Source of the DNA: an uncultured Hungatella sp.
Lineage (GTDB): Bacteria; Bacillota; Clostridia; Lachnospirales; Lachnospiraceae
Length of the DNA stretch: 21,044 nt
Reading direction: 5' to 3'
Assembly: GCA_910586845.1 (NCBI GenBank)
Contig: CAJUJV010000068.1
Location: 1 to 21,044, forward strand
Made by a program: the position numbers and the translations under genes. This document shows, one piece after another, positions 8,111 through 15,150 of the stretch (its first letter is position 1; each line of letters begins with the position of its first letter). The notes below the pieces were generated by a model. The model saw only the letters and a program-made list of their open reading frames with translations, was not told the DNA's origin and made no database searches.

Positions 8111-9169
8111 TTAAAGAGATACTTTCAGGATCCCCTGAACTCTGATCCCATGGACTGCTCCGCTCAGCTGAGCCTCCCACAGGATATCAGGCATCTGCCT
8201 GGCAGCCGCCTGTTCGTCTGTCGCCCGGGATCTTTTCGGCACTGTAACCTGATAGACTCCCGCTCCGGATCCGGGATCTTTCGCGATGATCCCGTAATCC
8301 GCCGCCTGATCAAGAGTCTCGAAGACTCCCGCCGCTACCATAGTAAATCCTGCATCCGTATAAGGAATAACCGGATTGTTCATGAAGATGCTATACAGCT
8401 TTTCCCTCATGGTGAGACTGATCCAGTCTCCTCCCAGAACGGCGTCGATCCATTCCCCGTTCAGACAGCAGCCGTTTTTGATGTAATTCTTTTTATACTC
8501 ATTGGTCACGAAATTGACATGATTTTCCTCCAGAAGATTGATCTCACCTGCCTTTAAAGCCGGAACCGAAATCCCGGCAGGCATCTTGAACTTCCACGTA
8601 ACGCTCTGAGGATACCAGGGCCCCACAGCCCCGACCCAGGCCGCATCTGCATGTTCTTCCAGCTTTTCTGTATAGATCACTGCTGTTCTCTCCAGAGAGT
8701 TTTTGTAGATCTTGCTGGCTGTCTGAGCGAAATAGAACTTCCTGTGATCTTCGACTCCTGCGGCCAGCTCCGCCGCGCTGGGTTCGCTGTCCCTGGCAAA
8801 CTGTCCAAGGGCAGTGATATATTCCTCTTCCGTCCGGTCCGTCAGGAAGAGATACCAGTTATTATCCGTCTCCTGAAATTCCCGGATCTCCTGGATCAGC
8901 TCTTCGGCCGACTCCGGCTCTTTTAAACCGACGACCTTGATCTTTCTGATCAGGCTGGCGGGGACCGGTCTGGCTTTTCCCTGTCCCATCATGGCGGCCG
9001 CCTGCTGATAAACGGTCGTCTCCTCTGTCCAGTCCTTTTTTACATCTTCCAGGGTGGTATACGTTTTTGCATCCTTTACTCCCTTTGTAGAGATCAGAAG
9101 GATGTCCAGGGAATCCGCCGAAGGATCTATCGTTTCCCGCGACACCACCACTACTACGTCTTTACTCAT
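8111..9169 (-). CDS. contractile tail sheath protein (DUF3383-like)
   Basis: The 352-residue product fits the DUF3383 sheath family of compact contractile phages. It begins V-V-V-V-V-S-R-E-T (about 5-13), followed by L-D-I-L-L-I-S-T (23-30) and the Y-T-T-L-E-D-V-K-K-D-W pattern (37-47), which resembles the start of sheath domain I. The middle has W-Y-L-F-L-T-D-R (102-109) and A-A-W-V-G-A-V-G-P-W-Y-P (176-187). The C-terminal third carries the D-A-V-L-G-G-D-W-I and I-P-Y-T-D-A-G stretches and ends with short beta strands. The ATG overlaps the neck terminator TAA by one base (TAATG), with AAGGAG before it. Tube and sheath are adjacent, as expected. Confidence 0.88.
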   Translation of the reverse strand: MSKDVVVVVSRETIDPSADSLDILLISTKGVKDAKTYTTLEDVKKDWTEETTVYQQAAAMMGQGKARPVPASLIRKIKVVGLKEPESAEELIQEIREFQETDNNWYLFLTDRTEEEYITALGQFARDSEPSAAELAAGVEDHRKFYFAQTASKIYKNSLERTAVIYTEKLEEHADAAWVGAVGPWYPQSVTWKFKMPAGISVPALKAGEINLLEENHVNFVTNEYKKNYIKNGCCLNGEWIDAVLGGDWISLTMREKLYSIFMNNPVIPYTDAGFTMVAAGVFETLDQAADYGIIAKDPGSGAGVYQVTVPKRSRATDEQAAARQMPDILWEAQLSGAVHGIRVQGILKVSL

Positions 9170-9690
9170 TACAAATCTCCTTTCCTTACGGCTGCTGCAT
9201 GGGCTATTGTACCCACTGTCCTTCTGTCCGTTCTCACATACCGGATGCCCACATCAAATCCATACCGCCTTGCCTCCTCATCCACCTGCAGGAAGGACCG
9301 CTCCTGGACATTGGACGCATCCACCACGGTGACTCCCAGGCGGGACAGGTACAGATACCCTGTATGAAGGAACCACCCCAGGGCTGATTCCGCCGTCTTC
9401 AGGGCTTCGTCCTCCCCCAGGATGAGAGGATCCTCCCGGTCCGCGCTGCAGGCGGTAAAGGAGAACGTGCAGGTGGGTTCTTCCTTCCGTTCCTCCACGA
9501 CGTCTCCGTCAGAAGTCTTCATCTGCCGGTACTCTCCCAGGCTGTTTTCCGGGATATAGGGCGCCGTGGAAGAATAGATCAGAAAGGGATATTCTTGCTC
9601 CGGGTTTACCTGGCTGCTCAGGACGATGGGGATCTCCAGGTATCCGCTGAGCCCTTTCACCACAGCATTTCTCAGTTCCCGGAATGTCAT
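9169..9690 (-). CDS. neck/tail terminator protein
   Basis: The 173-residue product lies just before the sheath, where the tail terminator caps the completed tail at the head-proximal end. It resembles the 'phage neck terminator' family: an N-terminal helix (T-F-R-E-L-R-N-A-V-V-K-G-L), then I-P-I-V-L-S-S-Q-V-N-P-E-Q (21-33), then Y-P-F-L-I-Y-S (34-40), a beta segment with T-F-S-F-T-A-C-S, and a C-terminal R-Y-G-F-D-V-G-I-R-Y-V-R-T. The start ATG overlaps the preceding TGA by four bases. There is an AGGAG directly touching the ATG, too close for normal use, so translation probably depends on coupling to the upstream gene. Confidence 0.75.
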   Translation of the reverse strand: MTFRELRNAVVKGLSGYLEIPIVLSSQVNPEQEYPFLIYSSTAPYIPENSLGEYRQMKTSDGDVVEERKEEPTCTFSFTACSADREDPLILGEDEALKTAESALGWFLHTGYLYLSRLGVTVVDASNVQERSFLQVDEEARRYGFDVGIRYVRTDRRTVGTIAHAAAVRKGDL

Positions 9691-10061
9691 CTCCTGGCCG
9701 CCTTTCCCTTCCGCTCCGCCAGATAACGCTTTATCGGATGGAGAGCATTGTGGTTCAGCTCCTGAGTGATCGTGTAGACGGAACCATCGTCATCTTCCAC
9801 ACGGCTTCCTGCTGCCAGGGAGTGACCGTTGGTATAAATCTTTACGGAGTCCTTTGTTATAGTTCCGCCGACATCACGGACCAGATCCTTGTCCGTCACT
9901 GGCAACACGATCCCTTTAAACGCAGTCTTCTTTCCGCTGCCCGGGATCCACTGTCCTCCCATCTCCTGGCTGAATACGGCTCCTGACTCCAGTTCATGCA
10001 TCTTGTGGAGGAGTGCAGCCGGAATCTGAGGCTGCTTTCCTCTGAAACGATAAGTGTTCAT
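9687..10061 (-). CDS. probable head-tail stopper/head closure protein
   Basis: The 124-residue product has no family I can name with certainty. Position between the gp10/gpG-like gene and the neck terminator suggests a stopper or head-closure subunit. Residues about 45-105 look like a small beta-barrel: A-F-K-G-I-V-L-P-V-T (47-56), S-V-K-I-Y-T-N-G (72-79), G-S-V-Y-T-I-T (93-99). Stopper proteins of the SPP1 gp16 type have a similar small barrel with a loop that plugs the portal. The C-terminus is strongly basic. The ATG overlaps the upstream stop by four bases, and a perfect AGGAGG is six bases before it. Function is inferred from position. Confidence 0.55.
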   Translation of the reverse strand: MNTYRFRGKQPQIPAALLHKMHELESGAVFSQEMGGQWIPGSGKKTAFKGIVLPVTDKDLVRDVGGTITKDSVKIYTNGHSLAAGSRVEDDDGSVYTITQELNHNALHPIKRYLAERKGKAARR

Positions 10062-10807
10062 GTATTTCCTCCTTCAATCCGATAGGTGATGGAATTCCTT
10101 AAACGTGCGCTCTCCATAAGAGGATTATCCGGCCAGTTGGAGGTGGCTTTGGTGATCTGCCCTTTTCTCTTGAAGTTTGACGGTGTGTTCAGGTACATCT
10201 GGATCATTCCTACCACGGACATGCCTATGTTGTTTGCTGCCGTTTCTGCATCCCAGCCGTAAAAGATCACGCTTTTCACTGCTTTTTCCACGGCCTTCTG
10301 AATCTCCTGGCTGTTGTTGTCATAGCCCGCCCGGATAAAGCTTCTTTCCGGAATGGATACAGATGGAAATAGAATGAACAGGAATTCGATGTCTCCTTCC
10401 TTCCCCGTCTTGATGGGTTCGTTCTTCGGCTTGTGATCCCCCGGCTTTAAGGCTCTGGGAGCGGCAGAGGGGCCGGAGGCGTGCCGGTTCTTGTCAATAC
10501 AGCCGTACACATAGTCCTCCGTCTCGATGAAGAACAGATCCTGAAAATCCCTTGGGCTTTTTCCTATAGCCTTCTTGGAAATAGGGATGGCCAGATTCCT
10601 CACCTTTTTCGCCTGTATGGTCGCCCCAAACTCATGGACGTTAGCGATGGTCAGAAGGTCCGCGGGGGCGCCTGATTTTCTCTCCCCATCCTTTCCATAA
10701 CCTTCCGTCCCCTGGATACCGATGTGGATCTTCATCTCTCCCAGTTTTTTCAATTCCCTCTCGATCCGCTCCAGCTCCGGCGTCACATCGTCCCTGATGG
10801 TGATCAT
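10058..10807 (-). CDS. HK97 gp10/Mu gpG-like morphogenesis protein
   Basis: The product is 249 residues if it starts at the second in-frame ATG (10807). I prefer that start: AGGAG sits six bases before it, and it overlaps the connector's TGA as ATGA, whereas the first ATG (10813) directly abuts the AGGAG. Signatures: I-A-N-V-H-E-F-G-A (about 55-63), P-E-R-S-F-I-R-A-G-Y (around 150) and a terminal R-L-R-N-S-I-T-Y-R-I, the pattern shared by HK97 gp10 and gpG-like virion morphogenesis proteins. It is longer than gp10 by about 100 residues, with an insertion around 80-145 containing a proline/lysine-rich loop. It probably acts in head-tail joining or tail completion. Confidence 0.65.
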   Translation of the reverse strand: MITIRDDVTPELERIERELKKLGEMKIHIGIQGTEGYGKDGERKSGAPADLLTIANVHEFGATIQAKKVRNLAIPISKKAIGKSPRDFQDLFFIETEDYVYGCIDKNRHASGPSAAPRALKPGDHKPKNEPIKTGKEGDIEFLFILFPSVSIPERSFIRAGYDNNSQEIQKAVEKAVKSVIFYGWDAETAANNIGMSVVGMIQMYLNTPSNFKRKGQITKATSNWPDNPLMESARLRNSITYRIEGGNT

Positions 10808-11460
10808 GACCATCTCCTGTACCGCTGGATCACGTCCTGAACTTGGAGGTTCTGTTCTTTGTCAAATGTCCAGCTGATGTCCGAGATGGAAAACGCAGAC
10901 AGGCCTCCTGCCCCGTTTGCCGCCAGATTCCACTGCTGCTCCACCATCTGCCATACGATGGACTGCAGGTCATAGGGGAGGTCCGATGGCTGTCCCTCGC
11001 AGGCATCTTTTGGAAGGATATATCCGGCAGTGTAGACAACCTGGAGATAACGCTTTCGGGCCGTCAGATCTCCCGCCAGGCCGGCTGCATATCCCCTGGC
11101 CGGCCAGCCCTCATCCCGGAAGACAACTCCGATCTCTCCCTGTTCCTCAATGGAATAGGAGTCCGGGTCGATCTCTGTCCGGGTCTCTCTGTCTGTGATC
11201 CTGTCCACCTTTCTGACCGGATACTGATCCAGACACAGCTCCTGGGATCCGCTGCCGAAATGGTTCTCCACATAATCCCTGCGGGCAAACTTCCTTCCGG
11301 TCACAGCCTCGATGTAAGCAGAAGCCGCGTTGATCAGCCGTTCCAGATTGTTTTTATCCTGGTCAGAAATCTCCTCTTCCGGGTCGATTCCCAGAAATTC
11401 CATCATCTCCTCCAGGGTTGTCAATGCATGTTCCGCAAGCAGCGGCTTCCTTTCCGCCAT
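10804..11460 (-). CDS. head-tail connector (gp6/gp15-like adaptor)
   Basis: This 218-residue protein resembles the gp6-like (SPP1 gp15/HK97 gp6) adaptor that forms the ring under the portal. The helical N-terminal half has T-T-L-E-E-M-M-E-F-L-G-I (about 14-25), then the D-N-L-E-R-L-I-N-A-A-S-A-Y-I-E-type helix (about 38-53) and T-G-R-K-F-A-R-R-D-Y (about 56-65), all family patterns. It continues with V-R-K-V-D-R-I (81-87) and the Y-T-A-G-Y (137-141) element. The start is taken at ATG 11460, preceded by AAAGGAG nine bases upstream; the frame is open up to 11508 but without a ribosome site there. The stop overlaps the next start. Confidence 0.75.
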   Translation of the reverse strand: MAERKPLLAEHALTTLEEMMEFLGIDPEEEISDQDKNNLERLINAASAYIEAVTGRKFARRDYVENHFGSGSQELCLDQYPVRKVDRITDRETRTEIDPDSYSIEEQGEIGVVFRDEGWPARGYAAGLAGDLTARKRYLQVVYTAGYILPKDACEGQPSDLPYDLQSIVWQMVEQQWNLAANGAGGLSAFSISDISWTFDKEQNLQVQDVIQRYRRWS

Positions 11461-11554
11461 GAGCCTTTTCTCCTTTCCTGCTTCTGCTTCCTGCTCCCGC
11501 CGGACCATCCTTCCGTATGGACAGCTTTTTATTCTGCCAGGTCCCTTCTCTCAT
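11363..11554 (-). CDS. possible small ORF overlapping connector start
   Basis: An ATG at 11554 is preceded by AAGGAG at proper distance, just after the end of the capsid accessory gene. The frame runs 63 codons, rich in G, K and R, overlapping the first 98 bases of the connector in another frame. The ribosome site is as good as those of real genes nearby, so initiation is plausible, and a short product could couple translation into the connector. Coding content is poor (low complexity, no hydrophobic core, matches neither neighbour). I cannot decide between a leader peptide, an eroded gene and chance. Confidence 0.2.
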   Translation of the reverse strand: MREGTWQNKKLSIRKDGPAGAGSRSRKGEKAHGGKEAAACGTCIDNPGGDDGISGNRPGRGDF

Positions 11555-11563
11555 AATGGCTCC

Positions 11564-11974
11564 TTACACAGGACTGACCGCCGGGTCTCCCAGGGCCAGA
11601 GCATAAACGGCCCCGGAGGCGGCGGGGCTTGTGCCGCCCTCGAAGGTCACGGACGGGGTAATCTTGATAAAGCGCTTGCACCCAAGCAGGTCCAGATCCA
11701 TAGACAGTTCTTCTCCCCCTGTGATCTTTCTATCGGGAATTCCTCCTTCCCTGGCAGCCTGCTCCGGATTCAGCATGATGTCCAATACAGCCTCAAATTC
11801 CCCGTCTGCCTGATCGGCGTGTTCCACCTTTACAGACAGAACAGCCGCAGTAGGACTCCCTGTAATCTTACCGACAGACACGGCCAGGACTGCTGATAAA
11901 AAGCCTTCCCGGTCAATCGACTTTCCCTCCGGGGACGGGATCAGGGATACGGTTTTAAACAATGCTCTCTTCAT
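11564..11974 (-). CDS. small capsid accessory/decoration-like protein
   Basis: The 136-residue product is directly downstream of the major capsid gene, where decoration or capsid-stabilising proteins are encoded. It has a beta-strand alternation: F-L-S-A-V-L-A-V-S-V-G (25-35), A-A-V-L-S-V-K-V-E-H (43-52), F-E-A-V-L-D-I-M-L (60-68), E-L-S-M-D-L-D-L-L-G (89-98), F-I-K-I-T-P-S-V-T-F (102-111). Repeated Gly/Pro turns fit an all-beta fold. No known enzyme motif. I do not recognise the family firmly; proteins with this 'K-I-T-G-x-P-T-A-A-x-L' pattern are seen next to phage capsid genes. Confidence 0.5.
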   Translation of the reverse strand: MKRALFKTVSLIPSPEGKSIDREGFLSAVLAVSVGKITGSPTAAVLSVKVEHADQADGEFEAVLDIMLNPEQAAREGGIPDRKITGGEELSMDLDLLGCKRFIKITPSVTFEGGTSPAASGAVYALALGDPAVSPV

Positions 11975-11987
11975 AGCCTTCCTCCTC

Positions 11988-13658
11988 CTATTTCACCTTG
12001 ATATTTTTACAGTACAGAAAACTTTCCGGATGGCGGACCCCGATATCATCGTACATCGTGGCTCTGGTGGCCGCCAGGTTCTCGTCAAACGCATTGTGAG
12101 TGATACCCGCATCGTCTGTCCAGGCTCCATCCAGCGTGGTATAGGTCTCCAGTCCCATCTGGTCTCCGATCAGCAGGTCGGACCAGTTGCCGAAGAACAG
12201 ATCGGTGGTTCCGTCTGCAGCGGTAGGGATCTGGTTGGACACCCGGTAGGGCATTCCGCAGAGCTTCCCGGCAGCCATCTCATCCCGGTAGATATAAGCT
12301 CCCGTTTCGGTCTTAATGTTCTTAAAGAAACCCTCCAGCAGACTGTTCATGGCCCAGCCGGCCCGGGCATCGTCGATGTTCTTAGAGAAGGCCAGGGAGC
12401 TGACGTACACCGGAAAGTCCGCGGTGATCTTTCCGTTTGTATCCGCCAGTTCCGGATTGTTCATGGCCTTGGCGTTGATGTTCTCCACCTCTTTATTCTT
12501 TGCAATGCCCAGAGGCTGGAATTCCGTTCCGCTTCCGTACAGGCCGCCGTAGTCCAGGCCCAGCTGCATCCGCCTGGTCAGGTCGTTGGCAAACATGGCA
12601 TCAGCGGAATAGGTAGATACCATCAGAAGCTCCCTGGACTGAGGCACGATGGCTGACAGTCTTTTTGCAGACAGCTTGATATTGCCGTATTTGGGAGATC
12701 TGGCGGCGATCTTACGCGCTTCACCGCCCCAGGTAGCGCGGCTTCCGGCAGTCATCTTGGGCAGGTTTAAGTTGCCGTTTGTAAGAGGCACCTGCTGCGC
12801 CCCCAGCTCCACGATGACCGTTTTGGGATACAGCATCTCGATGATCTGATCTGCGTAGGTTTCCGGGATCAGGAATCCTCCATCCGCAGGACTTGTAACC
12901 GACATGGCTTTAAACTCTCTGGCCATCTCTTCGTCATCATAATTCTTGCGGGCAAAATAGGCTGCCCTCTCCGGGTCGTGCCTGCCCCAGACGTCCCCGC
13001 ATTTGATCAGTCTGGCCAGCCTGATCTGTGCCGGCACCTCTTTCTTTTTCACTCTGCTCATTCCTTCTCCTCTTGACATATAGATGCTGCTGTACTTGCG
13101 CTGGACGATTCTCGATCCTGATGTCCGTCCTGCACGCTCCTTGGTCTGGCGTGGTGCTGTCGTGCTTTTTCTCCCTTTTCCTTCTTCATCTGCAGAGCCG
13201 TCGGACATCACCTCTGCCACGGCATCCAGGATCTCCTCCACCACGTCGGGACCGATCTCCTCCGCTTTGGCGGATTTCCTCTTCTCGTTGACGCTTTCCA
13301 CGGCAGCCTTCACCACCTCTTCCAGGTCCGTCTCCTCTTCCTCAGACTTTCCTTCCTCTTCCGCTCCTGCCTGTTCCAGGACCGCATCCAGGAGCTCATC
13401 CACATCGTCCGGGTTTAACTCATCGGCTTTTGCGGATTTCCTCTTCTCATTGACCGCATCTACGGCGGCGCTGAGGATCCCTGCCAGATCCGTCTCTTCT
13501 CCTGCCGGTTCCTCTTCTCCCTCGTCCGCCTTCTGCTCATCCAGGGCTTCTTTAACTGCTGTCTTAATCATGTCCTGCAGCTCCCCGGCTCCCATCTTGG
13601 TGGACTTTCTGCCTGCGGCTCTGGCAGCCCTGCGGTTCATCTTATACTTTCTTGCCAT
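11988..13658 (-). CDS. HK97-fold major capsid protein with long N-terminal scaffolding region
   Basis: The 556-residue product has two parts. Residues about 255-556 are a standard HK97-fold capsid: A-D-G-G-F-L-I-P-E (258-266), V-P-L-T-N-G-N-L-N-L-P (about 287-297), then S-A-K-R-L-S-A-I-V-P-Q-S-R-E-L-L and a C-terminal R-H-P-E-S-F-L-Y-C. Residues 1-250 are acidic, Glu/Lys/Ala-rich and mostly helical, consistent with a delta (scaffold) domain removed by the protease encoded just upstream; cleavage near residue 250 is my inference. This region is more than twice the HK97 delta length (102) and contains a tandem duplication (56-109 and 110-162). A second start is possible at Met200. Confidence 0.9.
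   Translation of the reverse strand: MARKYKMNRRAARAAGRKSTKMGAGELQDMIKTAVKEALDEQKADEGEEEPAGEETDLAGILSAAVDAVNEKRKSAKADELNPDDVDELLDAVLEQAGAEEEGKSEEEETDLEEVVKAAVESVNEKRKSAKAEEIGPDVVEEILDAVAEVMSDGSADEEGKGRKSTTAPRQTKERAGRTSGSRIVQRKYSSIYMSRGEGMSRVKKKEVPAQIRLARLIKCGDVWGRHDPERAAYFARKNYDDEEMAREFKAMSVTSPADGGFLIPETYADQIIEMLYPKTVIVELGAQQVPLTNGNLNLPKMTAGSRATWGGEARKIAARSPKYGNIKLSAKRLSAIVPQSRELLMVSTYSADAMFANDLTRRMQLGLDYGGLYGSGTEFQPLGIAKNKEVENINAKAMNNPELADTNGKITADFPVYVSSLAFSKNIDDARAGWAMNSLLEGFFKNIKTETGAYIYRDEMAAGKLCGMPYRVSNQIPTAADGTTDLFFGNWSDLLIGDQMGLETYTTLDGAWTDDAGITHNAFDENLAATRATMYDDIGVRHPESFLYCKNIKVK
13173..13493 (-). repeat. tandem duplication encoding two ~53-residue scaffold repeats
   Basis: Within the capsid gene, residues 56-109 and 110-162 align end to end. 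Both open T-D-L, continue to an A-A-V-[DE]-[AS]-V-N-E-K-R-K-S-A-K-A-[DE]-E core, then [LI]-x-P-D-x-V-[DE]-E-[LI]-L-D-A-V and end in an acidic G-K stretch. The DNA copies share exact runs such as a 17-base block over the R-K-S-A region but have diverged elsewhere, so the duplication is not recent. Confidence 0.8.
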
Positions 13659-13669
13659 ATGGCTCCTCC

Positions 13670-14272
13670 TTAAAAATAGATTTCAATCTCATAGTTGTCT
13701 CTGCTCTTTACGGCTCTGCGCGGTGTGGCCCTGGCAGAGGATTTTTTGTTTCCGGTCTCTCCGGACAATGTTGTCTGTGCCGGGGGAACCGCCCTATCCG
13801 GATTTCCTGCCGCCGATTTATATCCCGTGATCACGGCTTCCTGATTCATGGCCCAGGTAACCACCGACACTTCCCACAGCTTGACTTCCCTGAGATGGCG
13901 CAGGCCGTTCTCATCGTAGTCAAAAATAATCGGGTCATAGCCGATGGAAAGCTCGCTTAAGACTCCGTCTCTCAGCAGGATCTTTACATCTTTCCCCATG
14001 GCTGTGTCCGAGATCTTGGCACTGATGTATAAGCCGTTCTCGTCTTCCCTAAGCTCTATGGGGCGGCCGATGGGCAGCCAGCAGTCATTATGCAGGGCCA
14101 GGATCTTCACCCGGTCCCACCCTTCTGCCAGAGTCTTGGTAAAGGCCCCCGGCTCAATGATATCGCCTCCACTGTCTATGTTGTCGAATACGGCCGCATA
14201 TCCGGAGAAGAGCCCTTCTCCCTCATCGAAGGAATCCATCTTGAACCGCATCCGTTTGAACTCCAGATTCAC
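13670..14272 (-). CDS. HK97-family prohead protease
   Basis: The 200-residue product is a U35/S78-type prohead protease that matures the capsid by removing the scaffold region. Features: G-Y-A-A-V-F-D (24-30), P-G-A-F-T-K-T-L (41-48), a probable catalytic His61 in A-L-H-N, a probable nucleophile Ser109 in E-L-S-I-G-Y (107-112), and E134 in L-W-E-V-S-V-V as the usual third residue. The last 50 residues are basic, Ser/Thr-rich and probably self-cleaved. The start is GTG at 14272, with AAAGGAGG nine to ten bases upstream; no ATG fits. It precedes the capsid gene by 11 bases. Confidence 0.88.
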   Translation of the reverse strand: MNLEFKRMRFKMDSFDEGEGLFSGYAAVFDNIDSGGDIIEPGAFTKTLAEGWDRVKILALHNDCWLPIGRPIELREDENGLYISAKISDTAMGKDVKILLRDGVLSELSIGYDPIIFDYDENGLRHLREVKLWEVSVVTWAMNQEAVITGYKSAAGNPDRAVPPAQTTLSGETGNKKSSARATPRRAVKSRDNYEIEIYF

Positions 14273-14307
14273 GTTTCCTTTCCTCCTTTCTGTCGGATTT
14301 TTTGTAT

Positions 14308-14340
14308 AAAAAGAACACCCCTCTGTGGGAAGGGTGCTCT
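14308..14340 (-). terminator. intrinsic terminator after hicAB
   Basis: On the minus strand a hairpin with arms at 14339-14332 and 14320-14313 (8 pairs, one G-U) is followed by TTTTT (14312-14308). It lies 22 bases past the hicB stop and 36 bases ahead of the protease GTG. It would end hicAB transcripts, and also late transcripts unless they antiterminate or it is leaky. Confidence 0.7.
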
Positions 14341-14361
14341 GATTATCTTGGTTATGCTGTT

Positions 14362-14766
14362 TTATCCCATATGGAGCTGTGTCTTCAAAGCGTCCTGCAG
14401 CACCTGGGAGAAATTAATGTTTCGCTCCAGTGCTGCCGCATTAAGCCATGCAGGCAGGGTGACGGTTCTGTTGACAGAACGGTTTACCTGTGCCATTCGG
14501 ACAGAGGGCATATAGACGTCGATCAGGACTGCTCTCTCGTTTGGCTGCGTTTCAACTTCTGCCAGCGGCGTCGGAACCGGAATTTCCTCCCCGTCCTCCT
14601 CCAGGCCGAAAAGAACACACCCCAGAAGCTCTCTTGCAGATAAGAGTGCGTCGTCATCGTTTGTGCCGCTGGTGGCACACTTCAGGTCTGGAAAATCAAC
14701 CGCAATCTCCTGACCCGGTTCATAAGTAAAGACAGCAGGATAAACATAACGCTCTACTTTTTTCAT
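14362..14766 (-). CDS. hicB: HicB antitoxin with ribbon-helix-helix domain
   Basis: The 134-residue protein has the HicB N-terminal partial RNase-H-like fold: Y-V-Y-P-A-V-F (7-13), then A-V-D-F-P-D-L (22-28), then A-R-E-L-L-G (44-49). The C-terminal third has the antitoxin ribbon-helix-helix signature: R-T-V-T-L-P-A-W-L-N (99-108) and I-N-F-S-Q-V-L-Q-D-A-L-K (117-128). The family binds and silences HicA and represses its own promoter. It follows hicA by 42 bases with its own AAGGAGG. A terminator follows. It does not resemble the solo HicB nearby closely, apart from the shared fold motifs. Confidence 0.88.
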   Translation of the reverse strand: MKKVERYVYPAVFTYEPGQEIAVDFPDLKCATSGTNDDDALLSARELLGCVLFGLEEDGEEIPVPTPLAEVETQPNERAVLIDVYMPSVRMAQVNRSVNRTVTLPAWLNAAALERNINFSQVLQDALKTQLHMG

Positions 14767-14808
14767 GGATTGGCCTCCTTAATCTGATATGCCGGGAGGG
14801 AGCCGGGG

Positions 14809-15006
14809 CTACCTGAATGTGAGCCCCGACTGTTCTTCAATGCGTTTCAGCGTTTTAAGAGGGATATCTTTGTCAGGATGTTTTACTGTGGTACGTCCCT
14901 TTTTGGTTGGGTGCTTATACTGATGATGACTTCCCGTCACATTTACCTCATACCAACCATCCGCTTTCAGCATTTTGATAACTTCCCTTGATGAATAACT
15001 TCTCAT
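14809..15006 (-). CDS. hicA: HicA mRNA interferase toxin
   Basis: The 65-residue product is a typical HicA, a small double-stranded-RNA-binding-fold ribonuclease that cuts mRNA. It opens with S-S-R-E-V-I-K-M-L-K-A-D-G-W, then T-G-S-H-H-Q-Y-K-H-P (24-33); by alignment to the E. coli toxin, His28 is the likely catalytic histidine. The motif P-D-K-D-I-P-L-K-T-L-K-R-I (44-56) ends the family pattern. AGGAGGG precedes the ATG by 7-8 bases. It is transcribed from a clear promoter (TTGACA/TATTAT) with a very short leader, and is followed by HicB. Confidence 0.9.
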   Translation of the reverse strand: MRSYSSREVIKMLKADGWYEVNVTGSHHQYKHPTKKGRTTVKHPDKDIPLKTLKRIEEQSGLTFR

Positions 15007-15029
15007 TCGTATTCCCTCCTGACACTATG

Positions 15030-15058
15030 ATAATAACACATATAAAAGTATTTGTCAA
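15030..15058 (-). promoter_or_regulatory. hicAB promoter (sigma-A type)
   Basis: On the minus strand TTGACA (15058-15053) and TATTAT (15035-15030) are separated by exactly 17 bases. Initiation should be near 15023, only about three bases before the hicA ribosome site. The left arm of the 22-bp inverted repeat lies over the spacer, placing it to block polymerase. Confidence 0.8.
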
Positions 15059-15088
15059 TCTATTAAACAAATATTTTTATATGTGTTA
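15034..15088. promoter_or_regulatory. 22-bp inverted repeat, probable operator
   Basis: Arms at 15034-15055 and 15067-15088 are complementary at 21 of 22 positions, with an 11-base spacer. The left arm overlaps the hicA promoter between -35 and -10. The right arm ends 10 bases before the -35 of the divergent solo hicB promoter. HicB antitoxins with ribbon-helix-helix domains bind such repeats, so it is the likely autorepression site. Confidence 0.65.
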
Positions 15089-15098
15089 AACATTCCTA

Positions 15099-15127
15099 TT
15101 GACATATCTACAATCGCGTCATATGAT
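15099..15127 (+). promoter_or_regulatory. solo hicB promoter (sigma-A type)
   Basis: TTGACA (15099-15104) and TATGAT (15122-15127) are 17 bases apart on the plus strand. Start of transcription is expected near 15134, just ahead of the ribosome site AAGGAGG (15137-15143). Confidence 0.75.
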
Positions 15128-15150
15128 TGCCTTATCAAGGAGGCATTTTC

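Noticed and set aside
10843..11556. 237-codon plus-strand ORF
   Set aside because: Antisense to the connector gene; no coherent motif, and composition is that of a shadow frame.
13084..13830. 248-codon plus-strand ORF
   Set aside because: Lies antisense over the capsid and protease genes, Ser/Pro/Thr-rich as expected of the complement of Glu/Lys/Ala codons; no ribosome site.
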